A model generated the notes under the pieces. That model was given only the letters and a program-made list of their open reading frames with translations. It did no database searches and was not told the DNA's origin. From Dimorphilus gyrociliatus (taxonomy: Eukaryota > Annelida > Polychaeta > Dinophilidae): a stretch of 64,000 bases of DNA. The first letter of the stretch is position 1. The number at the start of each line of letters is the position of its first letter. Shown here piece after piece: positions 12,422-24,622 of this stretch. The translations under genes and the position numbers were made by a program. Location of the stretch: contig CAJFCJ010000004.1 of assembly GCA_904063045.1 (NCBI GenBank), positions 2,349,713 to 2,413,712 of the forward strand, in the 5' to 3' direction.

Positions 12422-12815
12422 CTTTTAGGTATAGTAACTTTGCAACGACTTAAATATTTGTTACCTGTTTGTCCATTGTCTTTATATTGTTCTACTTTTT
12501 TCTGAAATGTAACCTTAGCCTTCTATTGATTACTATTTATCTTCACAGTTATATTGGTTATACAATGTATATATATATATATATATATATATAGTATATA
12601 CTGTAGATAATCTGTACTTGTACTATACATATGTATATAAACGTTGTACGTACGTATTGTAAATCGCTTGCGTAGTATTGTAAAACAATACTAATTTGTT
12701 AATTTAATAACGTTATAGTTATAAATTTAGACAGAATCAGATATTTTTCTAAGGTGCATCTTTAGACAATTCTAGACAATTTTAGTGTACTTAGTAATAG
12801 GATTATTAAAGAAAC

Positions 12816-12870
12816 AGACACAGACACACAGACACACACACACACACACACACATACACACATACATACA
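12816..12870. repeat. (CA)n microsatellite
   Basis: Imperfect CA/CAGA run grading into CATA. Confidence 0.85.
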
Positions 12871-13486
12871 TATTTATATAAAGTATATATACAGTATATA
12901 TACCCATAAAAAGGTATAGCTTGTTATAAATTGATTTTAGAACTTCAAAAGTAGAATTTCTCTCTTTCTGTCTCCCTCCCTCTCTCTCTCTCTTATTTAC
13001 TTAATATATATATAAAGTAAAATGCACTGAGTTTTTTAATTAAAATAAGTATAAAAAATGTACTATATATATTATACGAAAGAGAGCACACATATATATA
13101 ATATATACAGTATATATAAATTTATATATCTATATACATATCTATGCTTTTTTGTCCATAGTATACACTGTTGATATGTAATTTTTAACACTATTTATAG
13201 AGATATGTTTTATTTGATAAATAGGACTATATTAAAATTTTCACAGATGAAATTCAAAAAATATAATGATAAACAACAATTAAAAATTTTCATTCGATCA
13301 ATAAAAACAGAAATATAATTTCTCTGAGATAGAAACGAATAATGAAATTTTAAATTCAATTTTTACATTCGCATTGAAGAAATAGCATCAAATATAAATT
13401 TTTGCATTGTTGTAAAGACTAAAGACATACCGATTAATTTTATTTTATGTCAGTTAATGTTCACATTTAAATTTAAATTTGTACAT

Positions 13487-13487
<1 letters not shown>

Positions 13488-13525
<38 letters not shown>
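13488..13525. repeat. (GA)n microsatellite
   Basis: Perfect AG dinucleotide run. Confidence 0.9.
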
Positions 13526-13528
<3 letters not shown>

Positions 13529-14117
13529 AATGATAGATAGAGGGGGAGATAAGTATACTGTATATAATTTATATATCTATATTTTTATATATAGAAAGTC
13601 TGCAGATAGAAGATATTTAAATTAACAATAGTATCATAATTGTTGGAAAATCACTAAAAAAATGCTAAAAAGGATTAGTTAAACCATTAATTAGAATATG
13701 CAAATGAGAGTTTACAAGAATTTCTAAATTGTAACTAAATATCTTATACTAATCAATTCTTAATTTTACTATCCGCATAGAAGTGTAGATATTCCGCCTT
13801 AACCTTAAAAGTTATTAAAATAATTGATAATATATTTTGAAAACGTAGTCTGTTCGCTTTCTGCCGCATGTGCTGCCAGCGAGAGCTATTCTACATTAGA
13901 TATATTCAGTTAGCTTCGAATCGTTGTATCAACTGTTTTAATTTTGATACATTTATACTACATAAATATATATACATATAATATATATATACATATATAT
14001 ATATATAAATACATGAATATATACAGTATACTTCTGTATTTTTATGTATACACATATATCTATATATCTATATATATATAAAGTTTATAGTTTCTTTAGT
14101 GGATTTAATTATATTTA

Positions 14118-14365
14118 ATTTTTGAAGCTATAGGAGCTATATACATTTAAGGAGAGACAGATAGATAAATAGAGAGAGAGAGAGAGAGAGAGTGAGGGAG
14201 AGAGTGAGGGAGAGGGAGAGAGAGGAGGAGAGAGGGGGAGAAACAGAGAGGTGGGGAGTGAGATAGATAAACTGACAGAGAAACAGACATACGGAGAGAG
14301 AGAGAAAGAGAAAGAAAAAAAACAAATGTGCAAAGGAAATAGCTAAATTAAGATGGCTGAATAGA
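14118..14365. repeat. Direct repeat upstream of the galactosyltransferase-PAN gene, GA-expanded
   Basis: Second copy of 10138-10265, enlarged by a GA-rich stretch of about 150 bases (14155-14310). The unique flanks (AATTTTTGAAGCTATAGGAG; GGAAATAGCTAAATTAAGATG) match the other copy. Open frames on the minus strand here are products of the GA run, not genes. Confidence 0.75.
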
Positions 14366-14922
14366 TTAGTTAGGGAACTTATCACTTTTATCTAAACGGA
14401 GCTTTTTAAGGAGACTGAGAATATTAATCTGCCTAGATTTTCTATTTAAAAAAATAACGAAGAAAACAGTGTTAATTTCCTATTCGGTTAGTGAATTATT
14501 ATAATATACTTGATATATAATCATCCATGATAAGTTTAAATGTTGGATTACGTTAATTTATACGTTAAATAAGATGTTAGACAATATGGCGACATGCTAA
14601 TGTCTGAGAGATATGGTCGGCGACTATATATGTATATGTATTTATATCTTATATATAAATTTATATATATAGATTCTTTAAAATCTCCTTATATTTTCTT
14701 GTTTTTTGAAATTTTATATAGGATTGATTTAATGATCTAAACAATCGTAGGTATTATATTATAATGCTCAGCAGATACCTTTATTGTTAACATAATGCTT
14801 GCCAGCGAATGCAGTCGCGTGCAATACTTATCTATGTTTACTATTTGTAGTGCTAGTATATATATATATATATATATAGTACAGTATATAGTGATGTATA
14901 AAATGCTTTTTGCAGCTTGAAA

Positions 14923-17340
14923 ATGAGATTAAGGTCGTTTAGGAGTGGTAGTTTTATCCTTAAATTTGGTACATTCTTATTATTCATCGAGCTATTCTAT
15001 GTCATTCATTTAATAATCTCAAATATTGTTTGGACCGATATGGACGGTAATATTCTCTTCTTGATGTTAAATAAAGAACACAGAATCGATCGATTTTTAA
15101 AGTCGTATGAAGGAGATTGCGAAATTTCGCTTAGGAAACAGAATTTGCGAAAAAATACTACGCTATGCGATTGTCTACCATCTGTGACAGGTAATGTTTT
15201 ACAATATCTATACATCTGGTTCAAAATTTAACATAGCTCTAAAAATTATAGAACATAAAATCACCATAAATACAGCTCGCACCCCAACATGGAATGAAAT
15301 TGCTAATAAATATAATAAGACTTTATCTTCTAAGGGGGAATATAAACCAAACGATTGTGAACCTCTCCAATCAGTCGCTATCATAATTCCCTATATGAAA
15401 CGTGATAGTCATTTAAAAATACTAATAAATCATCTTCATTTCATACTACCCCGGCAAAAAATTCATTATAGGATTTTTGTTATTGAACAAAATAGCCCTT
15501 CCATTTTTAACAAAGCTGCAATTATGAATATTGGATTTGTTGAAGCAGGAAAGCTATTCAATTTTACTTGTTCCATATTCCACGATGTTGATATGCTAGC
15601 TGAAGATGGTAGGAATATGTATAATTGCCTTTATTCGCCAAGGCATATCGGTAGCCATGTAAACAAGTATGGCTATAGACTTTTCTATAATGAACTTATT
15701 GGAGGTGCATTAGCAATAACGCCCAAACATTTTCGACGTGTTAACGGATATTCCACATCATTTTACGGCTGGGGAGGAGAAGATGATGATATGAAAAATA
15801 GGTATCACTCTTTTTCCTAATCTAAGAAATTAGACTATTAATTAATATTTTAAGTAATTTAAAATGTTTGTTATTAAAGATTAGACGCTTTCGTAGAATT
15901 TTTGTGTTTAACTGATTTTGTTTTCGTTCTATTATAATTAAAGATTGTCTGCTCAAAGTCTTAAGATAACAAGATTTCCCAAGGAAATATCCAGATTTAC
16001 AATGCTTAAGCACGAACAAGACAAGCACAATCCGACAAACAAGTTCCGGTAAAAATTTATAATTATGATTATAACGCATGAATTATTAATTTAGTATTAA
16101 TTAATATTTTATTTAATAACGTAATCCAGACGTAGCGCAGTCGACACTAGGAAATTAGTGTACGAAAAGGATGGACTGAATTCATTAAACTATTCAATAG
16201 TTGAAACACGAGAGAGATCTTTATTTACTCTAATAAAGGCTAATTTGTGTAAGTTATACTATTATCAACAGTTTAGAATAATTTCTTTACTAATACTATA
16301 GTAGGCTTATATTATATATGAATGTATAAGAAAAAATAATTTAATAACCCTATATTGCTTGTAAATAATTAAAACACATCTATAGATGGCTTTATTATTT
16401 CTAATTGTAACTAATATAACAATTTATTATCTATTTTTAGACATATCTCAACACAATCAATTTAATAAGATTAAGGGTAGTTGTAAAGAAACAAGATATT
16501 TTCTTACCAAATCCATATCTACGGACTCAATTGAAGATTGCTCAATACTATGCTATAACGATCAAAGATGTTTATCGTTTGATTTTTATGCTAATTATTG
16601 TCGAAAGCATTTCAAACCATGCGTAATTGAGGACTCAAACAAAGAGAATCGTTATGTGTATGATAAGAAAGAAAAAAGTAAATATTTAAAGTATTTCATC
16701 TATGAACAAATAGACACGTTTACGTGTGTACAAAATAGAATGGAAACATTCGGTCTATAAAATAGACTTTACTCTTTTCAGTATCTTCTATTCAAGTTGC
16801 CTTCAATATGAAATTAGGGATTTGTAAATCAAAGACTATGGGTTTTACCGAATACTCTTTACACGAATGTGCTCGCCTCTGCCAAAATGATTTAAAATGC
16901 CATGCATTTTCTTATAATTTCAATCCTGATAGCGATCAACCCCTCTGCCAAAGGAAGAGTAAACAATGCTCCGATTTACAATCTTCTTCAGACTTTTATA
17001 CATTCTCTCGAAAATCGTTTGTCAAGTATTATTTAGATAGTGATAAAATCTATTACATCACTCAGGGTGATTGTTATGGCAATGATCTCATTCCAGCGTT
17101 TATCTCGTATTCTGTTGACTACTGCGCAAGTAATTTTTCTATTCCATATGATACTATTTCTATTTTTGACATTTTTTATCTTTCCTCCTACAAGTTAAAT
17201 GTTGGAAGAATCGTGGCTGTCTAGGATTTGTCTTCTCTAATCAGAACTGTTACCTAAAAAGAAAAGTTTGTGATTCTCAAACACGAGATATTGAATCACA
17301 CTTTTTTATTAAGTTAACAAAAGGATTAACAGAAGAGTGA
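14923..17340 (+). CDS. Beta-1,4-galactosyltransferase-like enzyme with three C-terminal PAN/apple domains (copy 1)
   Basis: Seven exons join to 582 residues: 14923-15190, 15276-15801, 15944-16048, 16130-16248, 16441-16677, 16782-17129, 17195-17340. A type II anchor (about residues 12-36) and a stem with DCEISL...CDC lead into a GT7 domain: VAIIIPY, HYRIFVIEQ, FNKAAIMNIGF, FHDVDM (D193, D195), GGALAITPKHF, YGWGGEDDD (W255, E258, D259, D260), TMLKH (M285, H288) and DGLNSLNYSI. The DxD, the M-x-x-H metal ligands and the GGEDDD catalytic loop of beta4GalT are all present. Three PAN-like Cys repeats follow (EDCSILCYNDQRC; HECARLCQNDLKC; DYCAIKCWKNRGC). Galactosyl transfer to GlcNAc-type acceptors in the Golgi is expected from the family. 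The PAN part may bind substrate or partners. The TTG six bases upstream is not needed as a start. Confidence 0.85.
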
Positions 17341-19452
17341 ATAGGAATAGACAAAGACAATGATGAAAGAGTGAATAAAGAGGATAGAAAATAGAAGAGA
17401 ATTAAACGTTAGTTGAGGACATTCTTCTAGGAAATTGAAATATTTAAAAAAAATATTGTTATTAAAAAAAATCATAAAGATGTTTATGTTCAATGTAATA
17501 TACTTATTGGTGCATGCAGCAATTATTCAATATCTCTCAATATATCTTTTTTCCGCTTAAAATATGACGCATTACTTAATAAGATATAATAGCACGGTTT
17601 GTATTTTAATATTGAAAGTAATTCAATATTAATAATCTATTGTTAACCTTCATTTCAAAATAGATTGTCACAGTATAAACGTAACTATAAGTTAAATGAA
17701 GAATGTTGGATCGTGTGAAAAAGATAGACAGATAGACAGAGAGAGAGAGAGAGAACGAAAGAAAAAACAACAGAGAAAGCATTAGAAAGGGGAAATAGTT
17801 TATAAAATAATTTTTCAAACTGTCTAAACTATCTTTGTCACTTTTTGCTAGTCGATTTTTGTTCTTGTTTATAAAAACTAAGAGAACATTAAGAGAAGAG
17901 AAGAGAAGAGAGAGACTGATTTAGAAAAAGAGATAAAAAATTAGTTTTTTTGTTGTTTCTTTTTTTAACAGTGAACGCTTTATATCTAGAAAACTCTGCT
18001 TTAAATCTGAATGATATATGGCAGTTTGTCTACTAAGTAATCTTAGAAAAAAAAGCGAGAAAGAGAGAGAGATATATATGCTCGGATGTGAGATAAACGG
18101 TAAACAATGCAAAAGTAACTACGTAGTAAAAAACAGGCTCATGCCTGAACTCAACTATAACGTCTTACAAATTTATAATGTCTGACATGTTTACGATAAT
18201 ACATCTGCTATATAGAATTGTACTTATGCCGGGTATTTAATTGTTAACTGTACATCGAAGCATTAGTTGTCAAATTGAACCATGGATATGGAATATAATT
18301 AAAGCAATGACCATAATTTAAAAAGTGAAACGCTGAAAATTTTTTACTAAAAACACGCACATATGTTGAAAAAAATTCAATATCCGTATGGTGTTTGGTG
18401 CATACTTACTATATATACATACAAGTATACTTTGTACACCTTGTCTTCACTTTCAATAAATAATCAATGAATATTGAAACAAGAAAATTAGGATACTGAC
18501 ACGAGTACTAGAAAAATAATCTGCCTTATTACGTAATAGAAACAGGCTTTAAAAAGCCTTTAGAAGGAGATCAATAAAACAGACTTAGTTAGACAGTTTA
18601 TGATAAATTTGCTAGTAAAATATTTCAATGTACTTGAACTTTGCTATCGTAGTTTTTTGCTATATTTAACAAAGAGTTAATGAAAGTTATTTGACTATAT
18701 CCAATTCAGTTAATTTTCATTTCAAATGATTAACATCTAAAGAGGAACATCTGTCGCCCTCTTACGTTCAAAATATAAATAACTATATATAAGCCGAAAA
18801 TTAGATAATTTGTCACTAAGAAAGATACAAATATTAAAACTAGATATTTGAAGAAAGATAACGCGAAAGATATTAATACGACCTAAGATAGTATTTTGTT
18901 TGTTTAATTGAAATCACACGGAGATAGTCAAAATTACAATTCTGCGAAGATTTACCTTTTATTGAAATTATTCTATTTTAAGAAATTCAAGTATTATTAT
19001 TAATGTCACAAATTTTATTGTTCTCTTTATCAATAAAACGATATAATAGCAACATTATATAAATAATAAAATATACGTAATATAGCATTTTTATAAAATT
19101 CTAATTCGCTAATGCCTGATGCTATACTGTACACCTGGACGTAAGTAGAGAGAAAATGAGAACGATGTAGAAATAAGAATGTTAACAAAATGCTTCATAA
19201 GGAATAAGATGAACGAAATTTCTCATCGTAGAAATTTATAAGTTGTAAGATATTCAAATTGGATTGATATTTCTTTACTTCCTGTTAGATAACATATGAT
19301 AATCTTTGGAATTTTCAACATTAAAGTCCACTTATCTTTAAAAAGATTTTATTATTTGGTAGGCATCAATAGTTTTTTTTATAGATAAACGCCTTTAATC
19401 TATATTCTTTCAGTGTTGTTCTTTGCTTTCAGTTGTCATATACTGTATATGT
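17341..19452. other. Intergenic, convergent gene ends
   Basis: Two kb between convergent stop codons with no exon I can support. It contains short GA runs (17727-17755, 17895-17915, 18050-18075) and otherwise plain AT-rich DNA. Confidence 0.5.
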
Positions 19453-22400
19453 TTAATTTGTTTTTTTAATTGTTTTTATTTTGCGGCGGCGAATGATGTT
19501 TCTCCAATGTTTATGTACGCCTTTCCTATTAAATGTTACGTGTTCTGACTTTTTCACAATACTTCGATCTGGACAAATAAATCTTTTTCGTCGGCACGGG
19601 GATGTTGAATTATTAACAAATGTAAAAGCTTGACATCTTTTATCATTATAGCATTGTTTAGCACAATCAAATAAAGTATATTTAGCACTATTTGGAAAAG
19701 TACGTATCTTACATGAGCCATATTTAATGTCGAAATGCTTTTCTATTGAAAATTCTATCAAATTTTTAAAATAGAAGATGTAAATATAAAAGAAACGGAA
19801 ATATAGTTTAATAACGTACCAGACTCCTTTCTTATGTAAATATTGGTGTTAGAAGTTGGATTAATGGAGCAAGTTTTATAATATAATTTACAATTCATTG
19901 ATATAAGCGTGAACGTTACGCAATAAGCATTATTAAAACATGCTATTGCGCAATCTTCTATTGAGTTGGCATCTTCTATTAAATCTTTAACTGTATTGTT
20001 TGAACAAATTCCCTTTTTCTTATTAAAAAAAAAAGTTTGGGCTATATCTAAATAAATGAAAAATTTGATTAATTAAGAAGGTAAATTAATTAATAACAGT
20101 TTAATTTACTTAATTTGAGTTGTAATAATGTATAAGTTGGTTTTAAAGTAAAACTGTCAATTGAATAGTTTACGGTATTTAATCCATATTTCTTTATATC
20201 GTTTAATGACTTATGTAAAAGTAGGAAGGATTCTCTAAAACGAAAAGTAAAGGACTATAGTAGTTATAAAAGTAAACTGTTAGCAATTTACCTAAATCTA
20301 TTTGGTGGATTCCATTTATCTCTTTCATGAGTTATCATTGTATATTTAGCGAGAGGTTGAGGATATCTTGTAATGTTTAATTTATTTGCTCGTAGCCTTT
20401 TAAGGAATTAAATATTTTAATTCTCAATGAGAATTAGTATAATTATTTAAATTACCTTCCTAACATATCTTTATCTTCATCTCCCCAACCGTAAAATAAA
20501 ATATGAAAACCATTTATTGCTTTAAATTGTTCTTTTTTTATGGATAAAACACCACCAACGTGACATTGGCAGGGAAAAGTATAATTATACTTTTGAACTA
20601 ACGCTCCTAAATGTCGTGGAGCGTCGACACAATTGTACATGTGCCTTCCATCTTCGACAAACATATCAACGTCGTGAAATATTAAACAATCAAATTTGAA
20701 GATTTTATCAATTTCAATGAATGCTGCATTCATAATTGATCCTTTATTAAAGGTTTTAGGCGAAATTTGTTCAACAACAAATATTCTATAGTGAATTTTT
20801 TGACCTTTTAATACCCTATGCAGATGATTTAAAGATAGTTTCAAGTGTTCTTCCCTATCTCTATATGGAATAATAATGGCAACGGTTTCTAACGATTGAC
20901 AATTACTAGGTAAAAATTCACCGCCAGAAATTAAATTGCTAAAATAATTATTAATACTTTTCCAAGTGAGAGAATTCGTATTAATGTAAGGAGCAATTTC
21001 TTTCACTAAAAGTAATTAAAAGTATTATTTACAAGGAGTTTTTTTTAGTATGGAATTGATAATCTTTACTTGTGGAATCTGGTAAACATTCGCAAAACTT
21101 CTCCCTATCTCTTCTTAATTGCTTATTACAATTATATTTATATTCATTCAAAAATGTTTCAGTTTTATAGTTGCTCTCTAAAAGGACTGGACCTATATAA
21201 AATAAACAAATATTTCAATTGTTTATATTAATTAATTGAAAAATTAATTGAATTTTCGTTTGAATTCTATCTAATTTGCATTATTCTTGTTATCTCTAAA
21301 TACTAATTGTACCCTAAAATATATATATATATATACATTTATATACATATAATGTCATAATACTATAATATACAGTTATATGACTGTAAACAGTAAAGCA
21401 TTCCTCAAAAAGTATTTATATTAATGCATACACTTGATATTTTTATTAAACTGTACTTATTGAAGGATTTTCTTTTCCTCTCTTATTTATTTTTAACTTT
21501 AATAATTTACAGTCTTTCAAAACAAATACGGCTTTATCATAAATACCTTTTATCGCTATTAAATACGCTGAAAAAGATCTTTGAAGTTTGAGCTCGTAAA
21601 TCTAAATATAGAAAAGAGATGATTGACTAGTATTAATATTCGAATACTATATAAACATTAATTTTATCTCTACAGTATATGTAATAATATATACAGTACC
21701 GTTGTTCTTATTTTGACTGTTATTTACAGGATATTATATTTTTTAATGCCTTAATATTTTGTGTGCATACCCTTAGCTTTCTACAACTGCCCTAAGCCTT
21801 CTTTCCACTGTCTCATATAAGAATTAAATTTCCAATTCTGAAATTTTAAAAAATTCCTCTCTGAACATCTCCCGCAGCTCATCCTTGTTTCTTGGCTTAT
21901 GTGCCATTAAACATTTTTTGCATATGCCCCATATTTGCTCAATAATGTTCAGGTCTGGGCTGTTTGCTGGCCATGGATTCAGTGTTTCTACTCCCTTTCT
22001 CTCAAGGTATGCTTTTGTTCTGGCTGCTGTATGACAGCTAGCCCCATCCTGCTGGAAAATTTCCCCTGTCCTATAATTTGGGACAACATGACTGCTCAAA
22101 ATTTTGACATAATCTGAAGCTGTCATGCGATTAGGCACTAAAGCTAGGCCCCTATCTCCGTTAAACTTAATATAGCCAAACACCATGATATTCCCTCCCT
22201 CAAATTTTACTGTTTTTGTGGTATATTTGGGGTCGTTCCGTTTACCTGGTGGCCTCCTAACAAACTCCCTCCTCCTGGGATGCAGCTCAACCTTTGATTC
22301 ATCAGAAAAAATTACCTGCTTCACTGTTGTTAGAGAAAGAGATATAGGTATACCAGAATTATATAATACCTGATGGGCTGTCCACTTTGGGTTTGATTTA

Positions 22401-23057
22401 GATGCCCTGGTAATTTGCCTTTCCATCTTTGGTGTCACTTTTTTTGGTCTACCACTTCTTTGTTTATCTTTGACAGTTTTTAGCTCTTTAAATTTATTTT
22501 TTATGTTTTGTACAGTAGTTGGACTACATTTAAAAAGCTTTACCACTTTTCGAATAGACATTTCAGGTCTCTGAAGACAATTTAAGATAGAAATTCTTCT
22601 GGCTTCAGATAGCTTCACCATTTTTATTTTAAATTTGTCAACTGTTAGATTACACATGCGCACACACATAAATGACCTTAAAATCTGGTTAAAAGTGACA
22701 CTACTCAATGTTCAGGGTAAATTTTTTGAACATAACTGATGCTTGTGCTTTTCCATAAATAAGCCTATCAGATTAAAGTGATCATATTTCTGAGATTTTA
22801 AATGAAAAGTATATATTTTCTTTCTATAATGATAAGAAGAATATTATTAATTGTAATAATATCCTTCATTTTCATTCTTTAAGTACGAAAAGAGAAAAAA
22901 TCAAGAAAATATTATTTTTTTGAGGTGTAACAGTGACTTACCGCCGGTACTGTATATAATTCATTAATTATATTATACGAACCATTGTAATTAGGCCAAT
23001 TGCTGGCAGGATACAAAATAAGATATGCAGCTGTCGTTTTCTTGGCAGTTTTATCAT
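19453..23057 (-). CDS. Beta-1,4-galactosyltransferase-like enzyme with two PAN/apple domains (copy 2)
   Basis: Seven exons join to 503 residues: 23057-22979, 21192-21070, 21005-20456, 20396-20292, 20234-20110, 20047-19820, 19754-19453. Exon 1 encodes MIKLPRKRQ and a membrane anchor (LHILFCILPAIGLITMV). It is the only moderately sure exon: its donor, GTATAA, is weak and intron 1 is 1.8 kb because a Tc1 element sits in it. The GT7 domain has VAIIIPYRDREEHLK, FHDVDM (D179-D181), YGWGDEDKD (W241) and MITH. The catalytic loop reads GDEDKD where family members have GGEDDD, so one acidic residue is lysine. Two PAN repeats follow (EDCAIACFNNAYC; FDCAKQCYNDKRC) and a basic tail with RRRK. The 105-bp and 228-bp exons match copy 3 exactly in length. 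Confidence 0.78.
21694..22952 (-). mobile_element. Tc1-type DNA transposon, decayed, inside intron 1 of copy 2
   Basis: The ends are inverted: CAGTACCG at 21694 and its complement CGGTACTG ending at 22952, with ACTGTTA a little further in on both sides. Each end is flanked by TA (21692-21693 and 22953-22954), the Tc1/mariner target site. The length is 1259 bp. It contains one transposase frame on the minus strand, antisense to nothing and in the same orientation as the host gene. Confidence 0.8.
21824..22621 (-). pseudogene. Tc1-type transposase, internally deleted
   Basis: From the ATG at 22621 the frame gives 265 residues. An N-terminal paired-like helix-turn-helix (SIRKVVKLFKCSPTTVQNI), the GRPKK box and the second helix-turn-helix start are present. 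The text then jumps from SLTTVKQ straight to VIFSDES, so roughly 45 residues that normally link DNA-binding and catalytic domains are missing. Catalytic residues remain: D in FSDES, D in FQQDGA, E in LNIIEQIW. There are 35 residues between the second D and E, that is DD35E. Because of the deletion the protein is unlikely to be active. In-frame ATGs further upstream (to 22708) probably lie outside the real start. Confidence 0.8.
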
Positions 23058-24622
23058 TGTTATATAATGAGAATTCAATAATACTAGTTGATGGATGTTG
23101 ACTAAATTTCTCCCTTTTCTTTAAAAATATAACCTGCAGAAATATTTACAGGTTTTTTATAAAAACTACTAGAATGTACTTGATAGAAAATATATTTTTT
23201 ATCTGATAATAAATTACTGTAACTTCTCACGGAAAAGATTCGTAAAACGAGTCTCCTTTTACATTGTTGTCTATTTCCAGTTTGCCATTTTTGTGTTTTT
23301 CCTTCTGTCTTTAAAAAAATCCGTTACTTTTCTTTCGTCTTTTTCGCTATTTAGTCTATGTTTAATGTAATTTATATACATAATGTATTTATGTAAACGC
23401 CTAAATCAACTCCATTTTCATATAAGATACAATGCACACGTTTTGACAGCAAATAGTCCAATGAAATTTAAAAAAACAATAAGCCAGAAGTGCAGAGCGA
23501 AGACTTGTGGCCATATTGTTGAAATTTTATATATAGAGATCAGCCTTGCAGCATACTTTCTTCTTGATAATATCTTGTTATTTTCGAAAATATAAAACTA
23601 TTAAATGATACTTGGATACTTTACACAATAAAGAATTATCACCACAAGGCACATACGATCTAATACTTCATAGAGAGGATTTGATAGGTATCCTCCTAGT
23701 GACTTGTTCATCAATAGAAAATGTCAGACAAATGCAATGGGTACCTATGTAGATAATTTTTCAGGAGGATACTTATATCATAATACTTTATGATACAACT
23801 TGTTAGAGAATACGTACAGCATTATTAATTGAGAAATAAGATATATATCGATAAAATGGTAAAAAAGACGCCAATTAGAAAGAAACCACTATTACTTTTT
23901 CGAATAGTTTTTTGAAACACGTTCTTTAAGTGTTCAATTAGCAATTTATTGTTCAATTACAACTTGCTTTATAATTAAATCTGCAAATAACTGTTATATA
24001 AGATTACTTGGAATAACATAAATATTTTAATATTTAAGTATTAAAATATAATTATTACAAAATACGATAATTACTTTATTACAAGTAAACCAAAGTAGAA
24101 ACATTCATTATTCTTTTCCTAGTCTATTTAACTTCTTTAAATTAACTGGTTTTGAATTAGCAGCTTTAATTGATTAGATAAAAACTGGAACCATGTTGCT
24201 AAATGATTAACATACTTATAAATATTCATTCATTCATTAACATATATTTATTATTACTATTGTAAAGTAAATTCAGTCAGTAAAATGTATTATCAATATT
24301 TTGAAAATATAAGAGTTTTATAATTACTATTAAATGAAATATTTATGAAATATGCAAGTTTTAACAAGGAGATAACAATTATCAATGTAACAGCTATTAA
24401 ATATCCCATTAAACGTCATGTCTTTTTTTATAAATAGACATTTATTGCTGACTGTTCTTGATGAAAAGCCTAAAAAATTTTCACAAAATCTATTAAACAA
24501 TACAAAGTTAAATACTGCTTAGTATTTACTCAGAAATAAAAGAACTTTATACATTTCAATATATTATATACTATACTATATTAATATTACATAAGATTAT
24601 TATATTATATTGTCTATTAGAC
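23058..24622. other. Intergenic region
   Basis: AT-rich space between copies 2 and 3 of the galactosyltransferase-PAN genes. The open frame at 23383-23595 has no recognisable motif and no supporting splice context. I see no gene. Confidence 0.5.

Larger units (their letters stand above)
12422..14922. other. Intergenic region rich in microsatellites
   Basis: No convincing exon. It contains TA runs (12565-12600, 13975-14010, 14860-14880), a CA run, two GA-rich stretches, several TACAGTA/TACTGTA heptamers, and the second copy of the repeat seen at 10138-10265. An acceptor-like TTTTTGCAG ends at 14915, just before the next start codon, so a 5' untranslated intron or trans-splice site is possible. 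Confidence 0.5.

Noticed and set aside
13913-13925. TTCGAATC resembling a tRNA B box
   Set aside because: No A box, acceptor stem or cloverleaf around it; I found no convincing tRNA or rRNA gene in the window.
14115-14385. Minus-strand frames of 72 and 82 residues made of Ser/Leu/Phe/Pro
   Set aside because: They are translations of the GA/TC-rich microsatellite; no start context, splice sites or motif.
16992-17069. Possible additional intron between the second and third PAN domains of copy 1 (GTCAAG to CACTCAG)
   Set aside because: The sequence reads open in frame without it, the donor is poor and the intron would be under 50 bp; removal would not change the frame, so it remains possible but unnecessary.
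22932-22952. Strong donor-like site CGGCGGTAAGT near exon 1 of the galactosyltransferase-PAN copy 2
   Set aside because: It lies in the inverted end of the Tc1 element and no in-frame exon leads into it; the weaker GTATAA donor at 22978-22977 keeps the frame.
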